Of a DNA stretch of 64,000 bases, positions 57,107-64,000 are shown piece by piece; the stretch's first letter is position 1; each line of letters opens with the position of its first letter. The stretch spans positions 1 through 64,000 of the forward strand of contig NZ_BNBZ01000027.1 of assembly GCF_014656215.1 (NCBI RefSeq), written 5' to 3'. The notes under the pieces are model-generated. The model saw only the letters and a program-made list of their open reading frames with translations, searched no databases and was not told the DNA's origin. The position numbers were made by a program, and so were the translations under genes. The DNA comes from Streptomyces zaomyceticus (GTDB taxonomy: Bacteria > Actinomycetota > Actinomycetes > Streptomycetales > Streptomycetaceae).

Positions 57107-59124
57107 GCGGGGACCTCCGTACTTTCAAGGGGGTGGAGCTTGTTCGCTGTCCGGATCTCGTCGACGATACGTCCGATGATCTCCGTGATACCGAAGTCCT
57201 TCGGTGTGAAGACGGCGGCCACACCCGCGCGCTTCAGTTCTGCGGCGTCGGCGTTCGGGATGATCCCGCCGACGATGACCGGCACATCGGTCGCGCCCGC
57301 CTCGCGGAGGCGCTCCAGGACGTCCGGGACCAGCTCGGCGTGCGAGCCGGAGAGGATCGACAGACCCACGCAGTGCACGTCCTCGGCGAGGGCCGCGTTC
57401 ACGATCTGCTCCGGGGTCAGCCGGATGCCCTGGTAGACCACCTCGAAACCGGCGTCGCGCGCGCGTACGGCGATCTGCTCGGCCCCGTTGGAGTGTCCGT
57501 CGAGGCCCGGCTTGCCGACGAGCAGCCGCAGCCGCCCGGCGCCGAGCTCCTCGGCGGTCCGCGCCACCTTCTCCCGTACGAGAGCCAGCGGGGTGCCCGC
57601 CTCGGCCGTCACCGCGACCGGGGCGGAGGACACGCCCGTGGGGGCGCGGAACTCGCCGAAGACGTCCCGCAGCGCCCAGGACCACTCCCCGGTCGTGACG
57701 CCCGCACGCGCGCACTCCAGGGTGGCGGCGAAGAGGTTGCCGTCACCGGCAGCCGTCGCCTTCAGCGTCGCCAGGGATTCCTGGGCGCGGGTCTCGTCGC
57801 GGTTGTCGCGCCACTCGTGGAGGGCCGCGACCACCCGCGCCTCGTTCGCCGGGTCCACCGTCATGATCGCGGTGTCCAGGTCGGCGGTGAGGGGGTTCTC
57901 CTCGGTCGCCTGGAAGATGTTGACGCCGATGATCTTCTCGTCACCGGCCTCGATCCGGGCGCGCCGCTCGGCGTGCGAGGAGACGAGCTGCGACTTGAGG
58001 TAGCCGGACTCGACGGCGGCCATCGCGCCGCCCATCTCCTGGATCCGCTCGATCTCGGCCAGGCACTCCTCGACGAGCGAGTCGACCTTGGCCTCGATGA
58101 CGTGCGAGCCGGCGAAGATGTCCTCGTACTCCAGCAGGTCGGACTCGAGGGCGAGGACCTGCTGGATGCGGAGCGACCACTGCTGGTCCCACGGGCGGGG
58201 CAGCCCGAGCGCCTCGTTCCAGGCCGGCAGCTGGACGGCCCGCGCGCGGGCGTCCTTGGAGAGGGTGACGGCCAGCATCTCCAGGACGATCCGCTGGACG
58301 TTGTTCTCCGGCTGGGCCTCGGTCAGACCGAGCGAGTTGACCTGCACGCCGTAGCGGAACCGGCGCTGCTTCTCGTTCCGGATGCCGTACCGCTCGAGGG
58401 TGATCTTGTCCCAGATGCGGCCGAAGGCGCGCATCTTGCACATCTCCTCGATGAAGCGGACGCCCGCGTTCACGAAGAAGGAGATGCGGGCGACGACCTC
58501 GCCGAAGCGGTCGGCCGGGACCTGTCCGGAGTCGCGCACCGCGTCGAGCACCGCGATCGCGGTGGACATCGCGTACGAGATCTCCTGGACCGGAGTGGCC
58601 CCGGCCTCCTGCAGGTGATAGCTGCAGATGTTGATCGGATTCCACTTCGGGATGCTGTTCACCGTGTAGGTGATCATGTCCGTCGTGAGGCGGAGGGAGG
58701 GGCCGGGTGGGAAGACGTGCGTCCCGCGCGACAGGTACTCCTTCACGATGTCGTTCTGGGTGGTGCCCTGGAGCCGGGTGACGTCCGCACCCTGCTCCTC
58801 CGCGACCACCTGGTAGAGCGCCAGGAGCCACATCGCCGTGGCGTTGATGGTCATCGAGGTGTTCATCCGGTCCAGGGGAATGTCCTGGAACAGCCGCCGC
58901 ATGTCACCGAGGTGCGAGACGGGGACCCCGACCCGGCCGACCTCGCCGCGGGCGAGGATGTGGTCGGGGTCGTATCCGGTCTGCGTCGGCAGGTCGAACG
59001 CGACCGAGAGGCCGGTCTGACCCTTGGCGAGGTTGCGCCGGTACAGCTCGTTGGACGCCTCGGCGGTCGAGTGACCGGCGTACGTCCGCATGAGCCACGG
59101 CCGGTCCTTCTGGCGCTCAGTCAT
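57103..59124 (-). CDS. meaA: Adenosylcobalamin-dependent ethylmalonyl-CoA mutase (MeaA)
   Basis: 673 residues: an acyl-CoA mutase barrel (about 1-500; QTGYDPDHILARGEVGRVGV, YHLQEAGATPVQEISYAMST) and a B12-binding domain (about 530-660) with KPGLDGHSNGAEQIA (D-x-H-x-x-G, cobalt ligand) and GLSILSGSH. It converts ethylmalonyl-CoA to methylsuccinyl-CoA. No B12 riboswitch was seen nearby. Start ATG 59124, 14 nt after the ccr stop. Confidence 0.93.
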   Translation of the reverse strand: MTERQKDRPWLMRTYAGHSTAEASNELYRRNLAKGQTGLSVAFDLPTQTGYDPDHILARGEVGRVGVPVSHLGDMRRLFQDIPLDRMNTSMTINATAMWLLALYQVVAEEQGADVTRLQGTTQNDIVKEYLSRGTHVFPPGPSLRLTTDMITYTVNSIPKWNPINICSYHLQEAGATPVQEISYAMSTAIAVLDAVRDSGQVPADRFGEVVARISFFVNAGVRFIEEMCKMRAFGRIWDKITLERYGIRNEKQRRFRYGVQVNSLGLTEAQPENNVQRIVLEMLAVTLSKDARARAVQLPAWNEALGLPRPWDQQWSLRIQQVLALESDLLEYEDIFAGSHVIEAKVDSLVEECLAEIERIQEMGGAMAAVESGYLKSQLVSSHAERRARIEAGDEKIIGVNIFQATEENPLTADLDTAIMTVDPANEARVVAALHEWRDNRDETRAQESLATLKATAAGDGNLFAATLECARAGVTTGEWSWALRDVFGEFRAPTGVSSAPVAVTAEAGTPLALVREKVARTAEELGAGRLRLLVGKPGLDGHSNGAEQIAVRARDAGFEVVYQGIRLTPEQIVNAALAEDVHCVGLSILSGSHAELVPDVLERLREAGATDVPVIVGGIIPNADAAELKRAGVAAVFTPKDFGITEIIGRIVDEIRTANKLHPLESTEVPA

Positions 59125-59138
59125 CTATGGTCCCGGGC

Positions 59139-60476
59139 TCAGATGTTGCGGAAACGGTTGATGGCGTCGATGTGCTGGGCACGCATCTCCGGGTCGCGCA
59201 CGCCCAGGCCCTCCCGGGGGGCGAGCGCGAGGACGCCGACCTTGCCCTGGTGGAGGTTGCGGTGCACGTCGTAGGCGGCCTGGCCGGTCTCCTCGAGGGA
59301 GTACACCTTGGAGAGCGTCGGGTGGATCTTGCCCTTGGCGATCAGGCGGTTGGCCTCCCACGCCTCGCGGTAGTTGGCGAAGTGCGAGCCGATGATCCGC
59401 TTGAGCGACATCCACAGGTAGCGGTTGTCGTACTCGTGCATGTAGCCCGAGGTGGAGGCGCAGGTGGTGATGGTGCCGCCCTTGCGGGTGACGTAGACGC
59501 TCGCACCGAAGGTCTCGCGGCCCGGGTGCTCGAAGACGATGTCGATGTCCTCGCCGCCGGTGAGCTCGCGGATGCGCTTGCCGAAGCGCTTCCACTCCTT
59601 CGGGTCCTGGGTGTGCTCGTCCTTCCAGAACTTGTAGCCCTCGGCGTTGCGGTCGATGACCGCCTCGGCGCCCATCGACCGGCAGATGTCGGCCTTCTCG
59701 GGGGAGGAGACGACACAGATCGGGTTGGCGCCGCCGGCCAGGGCGAACTGCGTGGCGTACGAGCCGAGGCCGCCGCTCGCGCCCCAGATGAGGACGTTGT
59801 CGCCCTGCTTCATGCCGGCGCCGTTGCGGGAGACCAGCTGGCGGTACGCGGTGGAGTTGACGAGACCGGGGGAGGCCGCCTCCTCCCAGCTCAGGTGGCC
59901 GGGCTTCGGCATCAGCTGGTTCGACTTGACCAGGGCGATCTCCGCCAGGCCGCCGAAGTTGGTCTCGAAGCCCCAGATGCGCTGCTCGGGGTCGAGCATC
60001 GTGTCGTTGTGGCCGTCCGAGGACTCCAGCTCGACCGAGAGGCAGTGCGCGACGACCTCGTCGCCGGGCTTCCACGAGTTCACGCCGGGGCCGGTGCGCA
60101 GCACGACGCCCGCGAGGTCGGAGCCGATGACGTGGTACGGCAGGTCGTGACGCTTGCTGAGCTCGCTGAGCCGGCCGTAGCGCTCCAGGAAGCCGAAGGT
60201 CGAGACGGGCTCGAAGATCGAGGTCCAGACCGAGTTGTAGTTCACGGAGCTGGCCATGACGGCGACCAGGGCCTCGCCCGGGCCGAGCTCGGGGAGGGCC
60301 ACGTCGTCGAGGTGCAGCGACTTGCGCGGGTCCTTGTCACGGCTGGCGAGCCCGGCGAACATCTCGGCCTCGTCCTTGTGGACGGTGATGGCGCGGTACG
60401 ACTCGGGGAGCGGGATGTTCGCGAAGTCGGCGGACGTGGAGTCCGGGGACTGGATCGCGTCCAGGATGTCCTTCAC
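59139..60476 (-). CDS. ccr: Crotonyl-CoA carboxylase/reductase
   Basis: 445 residues, medium-chain dehydrogenase fold. VLIWGASGGLGSYATQFALA binds NADPH. FEHPGRETFGAS and IIGSHFANYREAWEA fit the carboxylating family that needs conserved Glu and His residues for CO2. It makes ethylmalonyl-CoA from crotonyl-CoA, CO2 and NADPH: the first committed step of the pathway and a polyketide extender-unit source. Start GTG 60476 with GGAGG 8 nt ahead and a leader of about 220 nt. Confidence 0.94.
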   Translation of the reverse strand: MKDILDAIQSPDSTSADFANIPLPESYRAITVHKDEAEMFAGLASRDKDPRKSLHLDDVALPELGPGEALVAVMASSVNYNSVWTSIFEPVSTFGFLERYGRLSELSKRHDLPYHVIGSDLAGVVLRTGPGVNSWKPGDEVVAHCLSVELESSDGHNDTMLDPEQRIWGFETNFGGLAEIALVKSNQLMPKPGHLSWEEAASPGLVNSTAYRQLVSRNGAGMKQGDNVLIWGASGGLGSYATQFALAGGANPICVVSSPEKADICRSMGAEAVIDRNAEGYKFWKDEHTQDPKEWKRFGKRIRELTGGEDIDIVFEHPGRETFGASVYVTRKGGTITTCASTSGYMHEYDNRYLWMSLKRIIGSHFANYREAWEANRLIAKGKIHPTLSKVYSLEETGQAAYDVHRNLHQGKVGVLALAPREGLGVRDPEMRAQHIDAINRFRNI

Positions 60477-60697
60477 GGGGTTGCCTCCGGCGGTGCGGCG
60501 TCCGAGGGGAGGACGCGCTGAGGGTTACGTCTTGGAGTGCTGCTGTGGAGGTGTGCCGTCGGTTCGGCGGGTGGTGCGGTGGCTGCGCCGGGTGGGCGCG
60601 GTGGGTGCCTGTGACGCAGGCGTCCGGGCGCACAATCACGATCGCTTGTGGGGACAGCCGGCGCACGAGGAGATCTCTGCGCGCCGACCGCCCGGAC
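60477..60697 (-). other. Long 5' leader of ccr
   Basis: About 220 nt separate the predicted transcription start (about 60697) from the ccr GTG. No gene, known riboswitch or T-box is recognised. The palindrome GAGATCTC near 60671-60678 is the only compact element noted. The leader is unusually long for this window, where most starts are leaderless. Confidence 0.4.
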
Positions 60698-60703
60698 AAC
60701 ATC

Positions 60704-60732
60704 AACGTATGGCACCGCGTGTCACGTGACAA
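60704..60732 (-). promoter_or_regulatory. ccr promoter
   Basis: On the minus strand TTGTCA (60732-60727), 17-bp spacer, TACGTT (60709-60704): a near-consensus vegetative promoter driving ccr and probably the downstream pathway genes. Confidence 0.65.
60720..60731. promoter_or_regulatory. Palindromic operator overlapping the ccr -35
   Basis: TGTCACGTGACA is a perfect 12-bp palindrome covering the -35 and the start of the spacer. A second small inverted repeat, GGCAC-TGC-GTGCC (60733-60745), abuts it. The adjacent TetR-type regulator is the natural candidate to bind here. Confidence 0.6.
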
Positions 60733-60818
60733 GGCACTGCGTGCCAACAATTTCACTCAGATGCAATCTGCTGGTCACAGATGAGCGATGATCGATCGAA
60801 CTGCAGGTCAAAACGGGT

Positions 60819-60847
60819 GAAGGCCGCCCCTGGGGGGAGCGGCCTTC
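60819..60847 (-). terminator. Terminator of the TetR gene
   Basis: GAAGGCCGC (60819-60827) and GCGGCCTTC (60839-60847) form a perfect 9-bp stem with an 11-nt loop, 16 bp beyond the TetR stop. On the minus strand a short TTTT (within CGTTTTG) follows. Confidence 0.7.
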
Positions 60848-60862
60848 GTCGTGCGGAGGGTG

Positions 60863-61690
60863 TCAGTTCTTCGTCAGCGCCTGCTGGATCGTGCGCATGA
60901 CCTCGTCGAGCGGTGCGTCCGTCCTGGCCACCGCGACCACCACGTCACCGGTGGTGGAGGCCCGGACCGCCGGCGCGGGATCGGCCTGCGGGGAGGACGA
61001 GGAGGGGGCCGGACGGCCCGCGCCTATGCCCGAGCCGAAGGTCTCCCGGACGATCGCGAAGGCGTGGTCCAGCTGGGTCTCCACATCGCCCTGGCCGCCC
61101 GCCCGCAGCCAGCGGCGCAGGACGTGGTTGTGGGCCGTGACGACCGCGGAGGCGGCCACCTCGGCGAGCAGCGGGTCGTCGTTGCCGTCGTGGTGGTCCC
61201 GCTCGTCGAAGTGCCCGAGCAGATAGCGGGTGAACAGCCGCTCGTAGCGGGCCACCGACGCGATCTCCCGCTCCCGCAGGGTCGGCACCTCACGGGTGAG
61301 CCGGTAGCGCGCCACGGAGACCGCGGGGGAGCCCGCGTACATCTTCATGACTTCCTTGATGCCCCGGCACACCGTGTCGAGCGGGTGCTCGTGCGGCGGG
61401 GCCGCGTTGAGCACCGCCTCCGCCCGCACCAGGGTGTCGTCGTGGTCGGGGAAGATCGCCTCTTCCTTGGAGCGGAAGTGACGGAAGAACGTCCGCCGCG
61501 CGACCCCGGCCGTGGCCGCGATCTCGTCGACCGTCGTGGCCTCGTACCCCTTGGTGGCGAAGAGCTCCATCGCCGCGTTGGCCAGCTCCCGGCGCATCTT
61601 GAGCCGCTGGGCGGCGGCACGAGTGCCCGCCGCGCTCTCCGGAGCGTCGGACGGGGAGGTGGCACGGGGTGTCTTCGCGGCCTTGGGCAT
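60863..61690 (-). CDS. TetR-family regulator, probable controller of the ethylmalonyl-CoA cluster
   Basis: 275 residues. N-terminal TetR HTH: AAMELFATKGYEATTVDEIA and AGVARRTFFRHFRSKEEAIF. The C-terminal ligand domain has a disordered Ser/Pro-rich insert (PAPSSSSPQADPAP) before a final helix. It is encoded immediately upstream of ccr, whose promoter carries a 12-bp palindrome. ATG 61690 follows TACGTT (61702-61697) by 6 nt, i.e. leaderless. Ligand probably an acyl-CoA; inferred. Confidence 0.85.
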   Translation of the reverse strand: MPKAAKTPRATSPSDAPESAAGTRAAAQRLKMRRELANAAMELFATKGYEATTVDEIAATAGVARRTFFRHFRSKEEAIFPDHDDTLVRAEAVLNAAPPHEHPLDTVCRGIKEVMKMYAGSPAVSVARYRLTREVPTLREREIASVARYERLFTRYLLGHFDERDHHDGNDDPLLAEVAASAVVTAHNHVLRRWLRAGGQGDVETQLDHAFAIVRETFGSGIGAGRPAPSSSSPQADPAPAVRASTTGDVVVAVARTDAPLDEVMRTIQQALTKN

Positions 61691-61805
61691 GGTCCGAACG
61701 TACTGCATCGGAGGGGGAGTGTGCCCAGGTGGGGGCAGGGAGACCCCCGGCGCACCGACGGTGCCCGGGGGACTCAGCAGACCGCCCCAGCCGGTCGCTC
61801 CCGGC

Positions 61806-63587
61806 TCAGCGTCGGGCATATTCGCGGAAGCCGCGCCCCGTCTTGCGGCCGAGGCAGCCCGCCGCCACCAGGTGCTCCAGGAGCGGGGCCGGGGCGAGAC
61901 CCGGGTCGCGGAACTCGCGGTGCAGCACCTGCTCGATCGCGAGCGAGACGTCCAGACCGACCACGTCCAGCAGCTCGAACGGGCCCATCGGGTAGCCGCC
62001 GCCCAGCTTCATGGCCGCGTCGATGTCGTCCAGGGTCGCGTAGTGCTCCTGGACCATCTTGATCGCGTTGTTCAGGTACGGGAAGAGCAGCGCGTTCACG
62101 ATGAAACCGGCCCGGTCGCCGCAGTCCACCGGGTGCTTGCGGATCTTCGTGGTGACCTCGCGGACGGTGGCGTGGACGTCGTCGCCGGTCAGCACCGTAC
62201 GGACGATCTCGACCAGCTTCATCGCCGGGGCCGGGTTGAAGAAGTGCATCCCGATGACGTCCTGCGGACGCGAGGTGGCGCGGGCACAGGCCACGACCGG
62301 CAGCGAGGAGGTCGTGGTGGCGAGCACCGCACCCGGCTTGCAGATCTTGTCGAGCCGCGCGAACAGTTCCTGCTTGATCTCCAGGTCCTCGGCGACGGCC
62401 TCCAGGGCCAGATCGACGTCGGCGAAGGCGTCGAGCGTGCCGGCCGGGGTGATCAGGGCCAGCGTCGCGTCGCGGGCCTCGCCCGTCATCCGGCCCTTGT
62501 CGACCGAGCGGGCCAGCGACTTCGCGATCCGGGCCTTGGCCGTGTCCGCCTTCTCCTGGGAGCGGGCGGCGAGGACGACCGAGTACCCGGCCTTGGCGAA
62601 GACCTCGGCGATGCCGGAGGCCATGGTGCCCGAGCCGGCGACGCCGACCGAACGGACCTCTCGGCCGCCGGCGGCGGCCGCGGAACCGAGCGGGGTCAGC
62701 GCGTCCCGCACGACCTCGCCGGAGCCCGGCGCCTCGTAGGTGTAGAAGCCGCGGCCCGACTTGCGGCCGGTCAGACCGGCCTCGCTGAGCTGCTTGAGGA
62801 TCGGGGCGGGGGCGTGCAGCCGGTCGTGCGAGTCCGCGTACATGGCCTCCAGGACCGTACGGGCCGTGTCGACGCCGATCAGGTCGAGCAGGGCCAGCGG
62901 ACCCATCGGCAGACCGCAGCCCAGCTTCATCGCCGCGTCGATGTCCTCGCGGGAGGCGTACTTGGCCTCGTACATGGCCGCGGCCTGGTTCAGGTACCCG
63001 AAGAGCAGGCCGTCCGCGATGAATCCGGCCCGGTCGCCGACCGCCACCGGCTCCTTGCCGAGGTCCTGGGCGAGCCGGGTGACGGCGTCGACGGCCCGGG
63101 GGTCGGTCAGCACGGAGGAGACCACCTCGACCAGCTTCATGGCCTGGACCGGGGTGAAGAAGTGCAGGCCGAGGACCCGCTCGGGGTGCGCCGAGTCGGC
63201 GGCGAGCCGGGTGACGGAGAGCGCGTTGGTGCCGGTGGCCAGGATGGTGCCGGGCCGGACGATCCCGTCGAGGGCCCGGAAGACCTCCTGCTTCGCCTCG
63301 TACGACTCGGGCACGACCTCGATCACGAGGTCCGCCTCGGCGGCCGCGTGCAGGTCGGAGAAGGTACGGAAGCGGGCCAGGACGTCCTGCCGCTCCTCCT
63401 CGGTGATCCGCTCGCGGGCCACCGCACGGGCGGTGGAGGCCTCCAGGGCGGCGACGGCCTGGGCGGCGGCGGTGTCGCTGATGTCGATGCCGATGACCTC
63501 GCGGCCGGCGCGGGCGAGGACATCGGCGATACCGGTGCCCATGGTGCCGAGACCGACGACGGCGATGGTGGAGAGAGGGGTGTCCAT
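61806..63587 (-). CDS. Double-length 3-hydroxybutyryl-CoA dehydrogenase (tandem fusion)
   Basis: 593 residues made of two complete copies of the about 285-residue 3-hydroxyacyl-CoA dehydrogenase. Copy 1: AVVGLGTMGTGIADVLARAG (NAD) to GRKSGRGFYTYE. Copy 2: VAGSGTMASGIAEVFAKAG to GRKTGRGFREYA. Both keep the catalytic His-Glu region (LHFFTPVQAMKLVEVV and MHFFNPAPAMKLVEIV) and the C-terminal GLPMGPLALLDLIGVD / GYPMGPFELLDVVGLD. It forms or oxidises 3-hydroxybutyryl-CoA, feeding crotonyl-CoA to Ccr. Start ATG 63587 with GGAG ahead. Confidence 0.92.
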   Translation of the reverse strand: MDTPLSTIAVVGLGTMGTGIADVLARAGREVIGIDISDTAAAQAVAALEASTARAVARERITEEERQDVLARFRTFSDLHAAAEADLVIEVVPESYEAKQEVFRALDGIVRPGTILATGTNALSVTRLAADSAHPERVLGLHFFTPVQAMKLVEVVSSVLTDPRAVDAVTRLAQDLGKEPVAVGDRAGFIADGLLFGYLNQAAAMYEAKYASREDIDAAMKLGCGLPMGPLALLDLIGVDTARTVLEAMYADSHDRLHAPAPILKQLSEAGLTGRKSGRGFYTYEAPGSGEVVRDALTPLGSAAAAGGREVRSVGVAGSGTMASGIAEVFAKAGYSVVLAARSQEKADTAKARIAKSLARSVDKGRMTGEARDATLALITPAGTLDAFADVDLALEAVAEDLEIKQELFARLDKICKPGAVLATTTSSLPVVACARATSRPQDVIGMHFFNPAPAMKLVEIVRTVLTGDDVHATVREVTTKIRKHPVDCGDRAGFIVNALLFPYLNNAIKMVQEHYATLDDIDAAMKLGGGYPMGPFELLDVVGLDVSLAIEQVLHREFRDPGLAPAPLLEHLVAAGCLGRKTGRGFREYARR

Positions 63588-63935
63588 CAGGGGACTCCAG
63601 AGAGGAAGAGTGACGACTGAGGGCAGTACGTGCGAGGGCAGTACGTGCGGGTGGTGCCGCTGAATTGCGCGAAGAGAGGGCGCGAGGAGAAGTCGCGGGA
63701 GATCACACGGGAGAAGGCCCGGAGAAAGGGCGGTGCCCGGTGAAAGGGCGACGGACTCTGTCCCGGAGCCGTCGAAACTGCCGAACCGACAAACACCCAC
63801 AACGGCTGCGTCACCAGGCCATTGTGAGAAGCGGGGGGTGTCCCGCTCACCTGAGACTAACCGGCGGGTAACGAGCGCGCCAGTCCCGGGAAGTTGAGGA
63901 AAATGTGATCTGGATCGCGGATAGGCTCGGATTCA
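63588..63935. other. Intergenic region upstream of the dehydrogenase, with a 15-bp tandem repeat
   Basis: No gene seen in 348 bp. A perfect 15-bp direct repeat, GAGGGCAGTACGTGC, is at 63619-63633 and 63634-63648, 32-61 bp before the dehydrogenase ATG. TAGTCT on the minus strand near 63853 could be a -10. It also holds the promoter of the next gene at its far end. Confidence 0.5.
63923..63928 (+). promoter_or_regulatory. -10 element of the gene at the window edge
   Basis: TAGGCT, 7 nt before ATG 63936, no Shine-Dalgarno: the same leaderless layout as at 1885 and 51492. Confidence 0.45.
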
Positions 63936-64000
63936 TGGAATACGCCGAGGATCCGGAATTCTGCTCGATGATCGATCGATTGCGCGACGAGATCGAGAAT
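63936..64000 (+). CDS. Partial CDS, 5' end only
   Basis: ATG 63936 opens a frame running to the window end (MEYAEDPEFCSMIDRLRDEI, then Glu-Asn). The leaderless-type promoter supports it being real. Too short to identify. Confidence 0.5.

Noticed and set aside
60477-60697. Cobalamin riboswitch upstream of the ccr-meaA genes
   Set aside because: The characteristic B12-box sequence was not found in the leader.

Overview
The window is high-GC DNA (roughly 70-75% by eye) with G/C-ending codons, frequent GTG and TTG starts, tight ATGA/GTGA gene overlaps and many leaderless promoters. It carries F420-type enzymes, an ethylmalonyl-CoA pathway cluster and secreted actinobacterial lipoproteins. It is best read as chromosomal DNA of a Streptomyces or close relative. 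I saw no rRNA, tRNA, CRISPR array, transposase or integrase.

Layout. 41-3665: methionine aminopeptidase, divergent from a small XRE regulator, then a DinB-like protein, an F420/PPOX-type oxidoreductase and an unknown coiled-coil protein. 3922-8694: a pyrimidine/hydantoin catabolic operon (beta-ureidopropionase-like nitrilase, class III aminotransferase, dihydropyrimidinase/hydantoinase, LLM-class F420 oxidoreductase) behind a clear promoter and inverted repeat. Its probable permease (NCS1 family, 12799-14340) is separated from it by about 4 kb holding an atypical lower-GC two-gene unit (8742-10837), a DUF1152 gene and an acetyltransferase. 14294-15106: a secreted trypsin-like protease with an altered active-site loop.

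15215-34047 is the most interesting part: a 19-kb block of signalling and conflict-type genes. It contains a coiled-coil membrane protein, a vWA-like lipoprotein, an unknown protein, a small radical SAM protein, a macro-domain protein, a membrane-anchored Ser/Thr kinase, an Ala-rich coiled-coil protein, a Clp-like AAA+ ATPase, an FHA protein, a RES-type NAD+ phosphorylase toxin with its antitoxin, a very large CHAT protease, a small zinc-ribbon protein and a membrane protein. The CHAT, antitoxin and RES genes form one translationally coupled operon. The kinase, coiled-coil, AAA+ and FHA genes form another, which contains a 32-bp repeat encoding a relay of overlapping mini-ORFs. I know of no described system with this composition.

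34146-44189 is housekeeping: inositol-phosphatase family, FAD oxidoreductase, YciO/Sua5, metallophosphoesterase, an Ada-AlkA fusion with Ogt (alkylation repair), an orphan VapB-like antitoxin, a BCCT transporter and glycerate kinase. 44263-50633: a PucR-type regulator divergent from a complete Liv-type ABC importer. 50621-54233: an SDR epimerase, a double GNAT protein, and phosphatidylserine synthase with decarboxylase (phosphatidylethanolamine synthesis). 54403-63587: the ethylmalonyl-CoA pathway, i.e. methylsuccinyl-CoA dehydrogenase, mesaconyl-CoA hydratase, beta-methylmalyl-CoA lyase, ethylmalonyl-CoA mutase, crotonyl-CoA carboxylase/reductase, a TetR regulator and a double-length 3-hydroxybutyryl-CoA dehydrogenase. 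The window ends inside the first codons of a new gene at 63936.
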